The position numbers and the translations under genes are program-made. From Nocardia panacis (GTDB taxonomy: Bacteria; Actinomycetota; Actinomycetes; Mycobacteriales; Mycobacteriaceae): DNA of 64,000 nt. Positions 58,239 through 64,000 of this stretch are shown here, one piece after another (position 1 is the first letter of the stretch; each line of letters opens with the position of its first letter). Where the stretch lies: NCBI RefSeq assembly GCF_003598715.1, contig NZ_QZFU01000041.1:62001-126000 (forward strand). The letters run 5' to 3'. The notes under the pieces are model-generated. The model saw only the letters and a list, made by a program, of their open reading frames with translations, had not been told where the DNA came from and ran no database searches.

Positions 58239-58820
58239 TCAGCGTGTCTTGTCGAGGATTTCGACAATCTCGGTGGTGGTTCCGGTTTCGCCGAGGCGCG
58301 GGAAGATCTTGCCGACACTGTGGCGGTGGGCCTCGGTATCGGAATCGGTCATGGCGTCGGTGGCCAAGGCGAGGTGATATCCGTGCTCGTGCGCGGCGCG
58401 GGCGGTGGATTCCACGCCGATACTGGTGGCGATCCCCGCCAGCACGATCTGGGTGATGCCGCGGCGGCGCAGTTGCAGATCCAGGTCGGTGCCGTAGAAC
58501 GCGCCCCAGTTGCGCTTGGTGACGTGGATATCGCCGGGATGTCCGGCGATTTCGTCCACGATCAGATCCCAGCCCTCCGGCGGCAGTCCGCCCGGTTGCG
58601 GAGATTCGTTGCGCCCCTTGGGCGAATCGGCCCAGTCGGGTGCGAAGCTGACCCGCACCAGCACCACCGGAAGTCCGTGCGCGCGGAAGGCGTGGGCCAG
58701 CGTCGCGGAGTTGGCGATGACCTCGGCGGCGGTGTGCGGTGCGCGCGGACCCGCGAGGACGCCGTGCTGCAGGTCGATCAGCACGAGCGCGGTCCGCTCG
58801 TCCAGGGTGGTGACGGCCAT
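58239..58820 (-). CDS. Isochorismatase-family hydrolase
   Basis: This 193-residue enzyme starts at an ATG (58820) behind GAAAGGAATGG. Catalytic Asp lies in ALVLIDLQHGV and Lys in HVTKRNWGAFYGTDLD. The site that holds a Cys in amidase-type members reads IATSIGVESTAR, with Gly, as in true isochorismatases such as PhzD. Vinyl-ether hydrolysis is therefore more likely than amide hydrolysis. It is co-directional with a MarR gene (61-base gap), which probably controls it. Confidence 0.85.
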   Translation of the reverse strand: MAVTTLDERTALVLIDLQHGVLAGPRAPHTAAEVIANSATLAHAFRAHGLPVVLVRVSFAPDWADSPKGRNESPQPGGLPPEGWDLIVDEIAGHPGDIHVTKRNWGAFYGTDLDLQLRRRGITQIVLAGIATSIGVESTARAAHEHGYHLALATDAMTDSDTEAHRHSVGKIFPRLGETGTTTEIVEILDKTR

Positions 58821-58881
58821 AATCCATTCCTTTCGAGGGTGAAACAAACTGTGGGGCAAGTCATTCGGACGCGTGTGAACG

Positions 58882-59322
58882 TCACGATCGGGAGACCTCA
58901 TCGAGCAGCGCCATGGCCTCGACGATGGTGCGGCGCTGGGTCTCGGAGAAGCGATCGTGCAGTGCGCGGGCCAACCATTCGATCCGGGCCGCGCGGTCGC
59001 CCAGCGCCATGACCCGTCCGGAGTCGGTGAGCGAAAGCACCTGTCGGCGACCATCTTCCGGGTCCGGGCTGCGGGTGAGCAATCCCTCCCGGTCCAACGC
59101 CGCGACCGTGGCGGCCATCGACTGCGGGCGCACCCGTTCGGCGGCGGCCAATTCGCTCGCCGAGGCAGGCCCTTCCTTCTCGAGGCGATTGAGCACCGAG
59201 GCTTGGGAGGGGGTCAGATCCCCGTCGGTGGCCAGTTCGAGCATTCTGCGCCGCAGTCGGTTGAATACCACCCGCACGTCATTGGCGGCGCGGACGGCGG
59301 ATTCGGAGATCGTCTCGTCCAT
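58882..59322 (-). CDS. MarR-family regulator
   Basis: The product has 146 residues from the ATG at 59322; a GTG three codons upstream is possible. The winged helix-turn-helix is at about 40-100 (GDLTPSQASVLNRLEKEGPA, SASELAAAERVRPQSMAATV, LLTRSPDPEDGRRQVLSLT). The wing ends in EDGRRQ. It lies upstream of the isochorismatase and next to two tandem AACTG-NN-CAGTT palindromes, its presumable operators. Confidence 0.88.
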   Translation of the reverse strand: MDETISESAVRAANDVRVVFNRLRRRMLELATDGDLTPSQASVLNRLEKEGPASASELAAAERVRPQSMAATVAALDREGLLTRSPDPEDGRRQVLSLTDSGRVMALGDRAARIEWLARALHDRFSETQRRTIVEAMALLDEVSRS

Positions 59323-59349
59323 GCGGCCCACGGTAAATTAATCAGTCCG

Positions 59350-59375
59350 AACTGTCCAGTTGTAACTGTTCAGTT
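59350..59375. promoter_or_regulatory. Two tandem MarR operators
   Basis: AACTGTCCAGTT (59350-59361) and AACTGTTCAGTT (59364-59375) are two perfect palindromes with identical 5-base arms and 14-base centre-to-centre spacing. They lie 28-53 bases upstream of the MarR start and between it and the divergent polymerase gene. Confidence 0.75.
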
Positions 59376-59427
59376 TGAGCTGCTGATTATCGGGCGGGCG
59401 GTCGTGGCAGCGGCTATGGTCGGACGG

Positions 59428-60387
59428 GTGGCAGGCAAGTCGGCGGCACCCGCGGTCGAGATCCCGGTGGGCGACCACCTGGTGCGCGTGTCCAATCCGG
59501 ACCGGATCTACTTCCCGCAATCCGGTGCGACCAAGCTCGACCTGGTTCGCTACTACCTGTCGGTCGGTGACGGCATCGTCAACGCGCTGCGCGAGCGTCC
59601 GTGCATGCTGCATCGCTTCCCCAAGGGGCTCGCCGGGGAGAAGGTGCACCAGAAGCGACTACCCGCGGGCGCGCCGGACTGGATCGGCACGGTGCGCGTC
59701 TACTTCCCCCGCTACGGCCGGCACGCCGACGAACTGTGCGTGCGGGAGTTGGCGGATATCGTATGGGCGGTCCAGATGTCGACCGTCGAATTCCACCCGT
59801 GGAACTCCCGCGCCGCCGATACCGAATCCCCCGACGAGTGGCGCATCGACCTCGATCCCATGCCCGAGTGTCCGTGGTCGCGGGTCCAGCGGGTGGCGGG
59901 CGTGGTCCGCGAGACGCTCACCGAACTCGGCGCGGTCGGTTTCCCGAAAACCTCCGGCGGCAAGGGAATTCACATCTATGTGCGGATCGCGCCGGAACAC
60001 GGCTTCCACGAGGTGCGCCGCGCGGCGCTCGCCTTCGCGCACGAGGTTCAGCGCCGCGCCCCGGCGGATGTGACCACCACTTGGTGGCGGCGCGACCGCG
60101 ATCCGCGGCAGCTATTCGTCGACTACAACCAGAACGCCCGCGACCACACCATCGCCGCGGCCTATTCGGTGCGCGGCGTCCCGTCCGCCACCGTGTCCAC
60201 CCCCGTGCGCTGGGACGAGATCGAGGATATCGACCCGCGCGATTTCACCATCGCCACTGTGCCGCAACGCTATGCGGCACTTGGTGATCTGCACGCCGAC
60301 ATCGACGCCGAGGTCTTCCGGATCGAACCGCTGCTGCAGTGGGCCGACCGGGACCGGATCGTGGAACTGCCCGACGACGCCTCCTGA
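59428..60387 (+). CDS. Stand-alone LigD-type DNA primase-polymerase
   Basis: The 319-residue product uses the GTG at 59428, seven bases after a TATGGT -10 box, so translation is probably leaderless. It spans the LigD polymerase domain: LVRVSNPDRIYFPQSGATKL, MLHRFPKGLAGEKVHQKRLP, the catalytic DLDPMPECPW acidic pair, SGGKGIHIYVRIAPEHGF and LFVDYNQNARDHTIAAAYSV. No ligase or phosphoesterase domain is fused. Such proteins resemble mycobacterial PolD1 and may assist non-homologous end joining or gap filling; no ku or ligase gene is nearby. Confidence 0.9.
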   Translation: MAGKSAAPAVEIPVGDHLVRVSNPDRIYFPQSGATKLDLVRYYLSVGDGIVNALRERPCMLHRFPKGLAGEKVHQKRLPAGAPDWIGTVRVYFPRYGRHADELCVRELADIVWAVQMSTVEFHPWNSRAADTESPDEWRIDLDPMPECPWSRVQRVAGVVRETLTELGAVGFPKTSGGKGIHIYVRIAPEHGFHEVRRAALAFAHEVQRRAPADVTTTWWRRDRDPRQLFVDYNQNARDHTIAAAYSVRGVPSATVSTPVRWDEIEDIDPRDFTIATVPQRYAALGDLHADIDAEVFRIEPLLQWADRDRIVELPDDAS

Positions 60388-60528
60388 GCGCGTTGCATAA
60401 TGGGCGCTGTCGGCGTAGCCGTCCTTGGACCTGCGCATGACCGGAGCGTTTGCGGAGGAACGCCCGAGGTCGCAACCGCGCTGTGTCGTGCGGACATTCG
60501 CATATCACCTACCCGAGGAGGACCTCCG

Positions 60529-61482
60529 ATGAGCCGACCAGAGATCTGCCCGGTGGCCATCGGTCCCGCCGTGCCGCCGCCCGCGCTGTTGGAGAAGGCG
60601 GTCTTGGAGGCGGGTGCGCGGGTCGCGCCCTTGGCCGAGGCGCGGGCGCTCATCTGGTCCGGCGGGATCGCGGAATTCCCGAGCGAGCTACCCGTGAATA
60701 TCGAATGGGTGCAACTTCCCGCCGCGGGGGTCGAGGACTGGTTCGACGCGGGCATCCCGCAACGGCATTCGAGTATTCGATTCACCTCCGCCGCAGGCGC
60801 TTTCGCCGCCAGCGTGGCCGAGCACGCGCTCGCGATGCTGCTGGCCGGGGTGCGCTACCTGCCCGAGCATCTGCGGGCAACGCGGTGGCGGCAGCAGGAC
60901 TTCTTCCCGCATGTGGCCACCCTGCGCGGCAAGACCGTCACCATTGTGGGCGCGGGCGGTATCGGGCGCGCGCTGATTCCCATGCTCCTTCCGCTGGGCA
61001 CCCATGTCATCGCGGTCAATCGGACGGGACATCCGGTGACCGGTCCGGGTATCGCGGAGACGGTCGAGACGGTATCGGCCGCCCACCTCGGCAAGCTGTG
61101 GTCGCGCACCGATCATGTGGTGGTGGCCGCGCCCGCGACCGTGCACACCCGCCACCTGATCGGCGCGGACGAGCTGTCCCGGTTGCAGCCGAGTTCCTGG
61201 GTGATCAATGTGGCGCGGGGCAGTCTCATCGATACCAACGCGCTGGTCGCCGCGCTCGCCTCGGGCGCGATCGGCGGCGCCGGACTCGACGTCACCGATC
61301 CCGAGCCGCTGCCCGAGGGGCATCCGCTCTGGTCCCTACCGAATGCCATTGTCACGCCGCATGATTCGAACCCGCCGCAATTGCGGTTGGGGGCGTTCGC
61401 CGATCATGTCAGCGCCAATGTCGCGCGGTTCGCCGCCGGGGCGCAACTGCTGGCTCCCGTTGAGGTCGAGCGCGGATACTGA
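60529..61482 (+). CDS. D-2-hydroxyacid dehydrogenase
   Basis: This is a 317-residue NAD-dependent enzyme with an ATG behind GAGGAGGACC. The Rossmann motif is VTIVGAGGIGRALIPM near residues 140-155. The catalytic Arg is in NVARGSLIDT, the Glu in DPEPLPEGHPLW and the His in IVTPHDSN. The preceding gap (60388-60528) shows no gene. A terminator palindrome begins eight bases after the stop. The substrate among D-2-hydroxyacids is not predictable. Confidence 0.9.
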   Translation: MSRPEICPVAIGPAVPPPALLEKAVLEAGARVAPLAEARALIWSGGIAEFPSELPVNIEWVQLPAAGVEDWFDAGIPQRHSSIRFTSAAGAFAASVAEHALAMLLAGVRYLPEHLRATRWRQQDFFPHVATLRGKTVTIVGAGGIGRALIPMLLPLGTHVIAVNRTGHPVTGPGIAETVETVSAAHLGKLWSRTDHVVVAAPATVHTRHLIGADELSRLQPSSWVINVARGSLIDTNALVAALASGAIGGAGLDVTDPEPLPEGHPLWSLPNAIVTPHDSNPPQLRLGAFADHVSANVARFAAGAQLLAPVEVERGY

Positions 61483-61489
61483 GCGATGG

Positions 61490-61513
61490 GGGAGCCCGGT
61501 GCACCGGGCTCCC
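61490..61513. terminator. Terminator palindrome after the dehydrogenase gene
   Basis: GGGAGCCCGGTG and its exact complement form a 24-base perfect palindrome beginning eight bases after the stop. There is no T-run. Confidence 0.65.
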
Positions 61514-61524
61514 GTAAAGCCCTA

Positions 61525-61560
61525 CGTTGAATGTGCCATTGACAAATGGCACATTCAACG
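61525..61560. promoter_or_regulatory. 16-bp perfect inverted repeat upstream of the SDR operon
   Basis: CGTTGAATGTGCCATT and its exact complement flank GACA. It lies 64 bases before the SDR start and 12 after the preceding terminator. The length and symmetry suggest an operator for a TetR or GntR regulator not encoded in the visible sequence. TTGACA is part of the loop region and could be a -35. Confidence 0.7.
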
Positions 61561-61623
61561 ATGATTCTCGAACCATGACCGGGTCAACGAGGACTCGCCG
61601 GACCGTGGAGCGGGTGAGCTGAC

Positions 61624-62526
61624 ATGTTCGGCCTGGAGAAACTACTTCCGATCGAGCGGCGGCCGCGCCGCACACAGGGCGCGCGAGCGGTGGTGACAGG
61701 TGCGGGCAGCGGCATCGGCCGCGCCTTCGCCCTGGAACTCGCGGCCCGCGGCGGCGCGGTCATCTGCGCCGATATCGACGAGGCCCGCGCCGCCGCCACC
61801 GTCGCGCTCATCGAGGCCCACCATCCGGGCCGTGCGCACGCCATCGGCTGCGATGTGGCCCGCCGCGAAGATGTCGAGATCCTCGCGCGCTTCGCCGATT
61901 CGATCTTCGACGCGCCGGTGACCCTGGTGGTCAACAACGCGGGCGTCGGCATCGGCGGAAAACCGGTGGGGGAGATCGGATTCGCCGACTGGGAGTGGAC
62001 ACTCGGCATCAACCTGTGGGGCGTCGTACACGGCTGCGAGATCTTCACACCGCGACTGCGCGCGGCCGGACGCGGCGGCATCATCAATGTCGCCTCGGCC
62101 GCCGCCTTCGCCGCCGTCCCGGAAATGGCCGCCTACAACGTCTCCAAGGCCGCGGTGCTCGCACTGTCGGAGACCATGGCCGCCGAACTCGCGCCCGCCG
62201 GAATCGCGGTGACCGTGCTGTGCCCCACCTTCGTCAAAACCAATGTCGCCAAGGACGGTCGCATCACCGCTCAAGCCATGGGCTTGGCCGAGAACCTCAT
62301 GCGCTGGACCGGATTCAGCCCCCAGCGGGTGGCCCGCACCGCGCTCGACGCGCACGACCGGGGACAACTGCATGTGCTGCCGCAACTGGACGCACACCTG
62401 GTCTGGCTGCTCAAGCGCTGCTTCCCCGCCCAATACACCTACGCCCTCGGACTACTGGAACGGATCCTGCCGCACGCGGATTCGGCCACGCACCGCCCGG
62501 CGGTCACCGACAGAACGGGAGTCTGA
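61624..62526 (+). CDS. Short-chain dehydrogenase/reductase
   Basis: The product has 300 residues with its ATG behind GGAGCGGGTGAG. A basic N-terminal lead of 18 residues precedes the SDR fold: ARAVVTGAGSGIGRAFALEL, VVNNAGVGIGGKPVGEI, IINVASAAAFAAVPEMAAY with the catalytic Ser and YNVSK with Tyr and Lys. The C-terminal extension (QYTYALGLLERILPHA) may contact lipid. It is the first gene of a three-gene operon with a diiron protein and a flavin monooxygenase, suggesting oxidation of a hydrophobic alcohol or ketone. Confidence 0.9.
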   Translation: MFGLEKLLPIERRPRRTQGARAVVTGAGSGIGRAFALELAARGGAVICADIDEARAAATVALIEAHHPGRAHAIGCDVARREDVEILARFADSIFDAPVTLVVNNAGVGIGGKPVGEIGFADWEWTLGINLWGVVHGCEIFTPRLRAAGRGGIINVASAAAFAAVPEMAAYNVSKAAVLALSETMAAELAPAGIAVTVLCPTFVKTNVAKDGRITAQAMGLAENLMRWTGFSPQRVARTALDAHDRGQLHVLPQLDAHLVWLLKRCFPAQYTYALGLLERILPHADSATHRPAVTDRTGV

Positions 62527-62527
62527 C

Positions 62528-63454
62528 ATGGCCATCACCATGGACTTCGACGACATGCTGCGCAAGATCAAGGACCGGCAGTGGGCGCTGGCCGATATCG
62601 ACTGGGACGCGCCCGGCGCCGAAACCATCGGCCCCGACCTGCATGCCAGGCTCAAACCCTTCATGACCGACCTGATGTGGATCGAGAACGTCGGTGCGCG
62701 CGGCTTCGCGGCAATGGCCAAGAAGGCCCCCACCGAGACGCTGCGCGAGATCTACCGCTACTTCCACGCCGAGGAACAGAAACACGCCAATGCCGAACTG
62801 GCGCTGATGCGGCGCTGGGGGATGCTCGACGGCGAAGAGATCCCGCAGCCGAATGTCAACGTCAAACTCGTCATCGACTTCCTGGACCGATACGCCGACG
62901 AGATGTCGATGTCGTTCCTGGGCACCGTGATCCCGATGCTCGAGGTGGCACTCGACGGCGCGCTCATCAAATTCATCGTCGACGAGATCGAGGACCCGGT
63001 CTGCCAGGAGGCGTTCAAACGCATCAACAGCGACGAATCCAGGCATCTCGCCGTGGATTTCGCGGTCATGGACCTGCTCGGCCACACCGCGCTGCGCAAA
63101 CTGCTGATCGAACTCATCGGCGGCTGGGTGCGACCCACCTTCCTCATCGGCGTGCTCAGCTATGTGCCGCTGCTGAACAAGATGCGCGACAACATCGTCG
63201 CGATGGGCGTGGACGAGGAGAAACTGTTCGCGGCGATGCGGCGCTACGCCAATGTGGGTGAGCGCAGCGAATTCGCCCGGCGACTGCCGATGTATCAGAT
63301 CGTCAAGCGGCACAGCACCTGGGTTGTCGATCGCGGCCACCCTTACCACCTGCTGGCCGACGCGTTGGTCAAGATCACCGGCCTGGTGCCGCGGCAACTG
63401 CTGCGACCCGACCCCACCTGGTCCAAGGAACTCACCTATCGGAGTGCCGCGTGA
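62528..63454 (+). CDS. Ferritin-like diiron protein
   Basis: This is a 308-residue protein starting at ATG 62528, one base after the SDR stop. Helices carry a diiron ligand pattern: an early Glu in LMWIENVGARG, then EIYRYFHAEEQKHANAELAL (ExxH), a Glu in PMLEVALDG and FKRINSDESRHLAVDFAVMD (ExxH). The family resembles the metal-dependent hydrolase/oxygenase-like ferritins that lie beside flavin monooxygenases in actinobacteria. Activity is unknown; oxygenation or reduction of a lipid is inferred. It overlaps the BVMO by GTGA. Confidence 0.75.
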   Translation: MAITMDFDDMLRKIKDRQWALADIDWDAPGAETIGPDLHARLKPFMTDLMWIENVGARGFAAMAKKAPTETLREIYRYFHAEEQKHANAELALMRRWGMLDGEEIPQPNVNVKLVIDFLDRYADEMSMSFLGTVIPMLEVALDGALIKFIVDEIEDPVCQEAFKRINSDESRHLAVDFAVMDLLGHTALRKLLIELIGGWVRPTFLIGVLSYVPLLNKMRDNIVAMGVDEEKLFAAMRRYANVGERSEFARRLPMYQIVKRHSTWVVDRGHPYHLLADALVKITGLVPRQLLRPDPTWSKELTYRSAA

Positions 63455-64000
63455 GTGTGGACATCGCCGTCATCGGCGCGGGCTTCGCAGGGATCGGCAC
63501 CGCGATCAAATTGCGGCGCAAAGGCATTCGCGACTTCGCCATCCTGGAACGGGATTCCGCCATCGGCGGCACCTGGCGCGACAACACCTATCCCGGTGCG
63601 GCCTGCGATATTCCCTCCCGGTTGTACTCCTACGGCTTCGCACCCAACCCGGACTGGTCCCACACCTACTCCGGCAGCGCCGAAATCCTGCGCTACATCG
63701 AGACCATCACCCGCGAGCACGGGGTCATGTCACATATTCGGTTCGGGCACAACGTCACCGGGATGGTCTTCGACGAGGCGGCGGGCGAATGGGAGATCGC
63801 CGTCGCGGGCCGACCCGCCCTGCGGGCGCGCGCCGTGGTGCTGGCATCCGGGCCGCTGGCCAATGCGAGTTGGCCCGACATCCCCGGACTCGACACCTTC
63901 ACCGGACACAAGATCCACAGTGCGCGTTGGGATCACGACTACGACTTCACCGGCAAACGCGTCGCCGTCATCGGGACCGGGGCCAGTGCGGTGCAGATCG
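63451..64000 (+). CDS. Baeyer-Villiger-type flavin monooxygenase, cut by the right edge
   Basis: The visible N-terminal 183 residues start at a GTG overlapping the diiron stop. FAD-binding IAVIGAGFAGIGTAIKLRRK is at residues 5-24, and the BVMO fingerprint FTGHKIHSARWDHDYDF (FxGxxxHxxxW) lies near 150, followed by the NADPH motif RVAVIGTGASAVQI. A WRDNTYPGAACDIPS stretch is typical of the class. These enzymes insert oxygen next to a carbonyl. The SDR could make the ketone substrate. Confidence 0.9.
   Translation, partial: MSVDIAVIGAGFAGIGTAIKLRRKGIRDFAILERDSAIGGTWRDNTYPGAACDIPSRLYSYGFAPNPDWSHTYSGSAEILRYIETITREHGVMSHIRFGHNVTGMVFDEAAGEWEIAVAGRPALRARAVVLASGPLANASWPDIPGLDTFTGHKIHSARWDHDYDFTGKRVAVIGTGASAVQI

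Noticed and set aside
58239..58820. Isochorismatase called inactive for lack of the catalytic Cys
   Set aside because: Gly at that position is normal for true isochorismatases; Asp and Lys are present, so loss of function is not implied.

Overview
The window is high-GC DNA from a mycolic-acid actinobacterium, most likely Nocardia or a close relative. Three things point there: the core gene order tig-clpP1-clpP2-clpX and valS-folC-DUF4233-ndk-rne-rplU-rpmA-obgE-proB; homologues of the mycobacterial glpD/TetR/alkyl-DHAP synthase/diacylglycerol kinase block; and type VII secretion (T7SS) accessory genes. The genus assignment is an inference from gene content and order, not from a database search.

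Positions 1-11532 are the integrase-proximal end of a prophage-like integrated element; its other end lies off the left edge. A long leftward operon, with many genes joined by ATGA or GTGA overlaps, encodes an excisionase-like protein, a YqaJ-type exonuclease paired with a Sak4-like ATPase, small CxC..C zinc-finger-like proteins, a replisome-organizer-like protein and several unknowns. An 11-copy, 12-bp iteron-like array sits just after the replication genes. A control region with a 14-bp-arm palindrome separates this operon from two XRE regulators, an ImmA/IrrE-like protein and a tyrosine integrase. The integrase lies next to a truncated 3' end of tRNA-Gly(TCC), which marks the attachment site.

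Positions 11556-15840 hold an intact tRNA-Pro(TGG) followed by a second, apparently older island. It ends in a decayed copy of the tRNA-Pro 3' end (36 of 40 bases identical). The island carries a PAP2-like membrane protein and a leftward cassette: two WXG100-like proteins, a proline-rich T7SS-type polymorphic toxin with a nuclease-like C-terminal domain, and an overlapping pentapeptide-repeat protein that is the best immunity candidate. I consider this cassette the most interesting system in the window.

Positions 15867-32810 contain a secreted small protein, a glycosyltransferase, an FKBP lipoprotein, the tig/clpP1/clpP2/clpX protein-quality-control block with a ClgR-like site, a divergent Lrp/LysE pair, a membrane protein, an NTF2-like protein under a KstR-like box, an mIHF paralogue, an FdhD plus YdeP-type molybdoenzyme pair, a surface-protein pair and an alpha/beta hydrolase.

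Positions 32815-43368 hold an FHA protein, a nitroreductase/MarR divergent pair, a TetR-controlled glycerolipid block (glpD-tetR facing agpS-dagK across a large palindrome) and an XRE-cupin/thioredoxin-reductase-like divergent pair. Positions 43469-55767 are the valS-to-proB housekeeping block, with clear intrinsic hairpins after rne and rpmA. From 55844 to the right edge come an orphan ESX locus (PPE-like, ESX-like and EspG proteins), an isochorismatase/MarR pair with two tandem operators, a stand-alone LigD-type polymerase, a 2-hydroxyacid dehydrogenase, and an SDR/diiron/Baeyer-Villiger monooxygenase operon behind a perfect 16-bp inverted repeat. The last gene is cut by the right edge.
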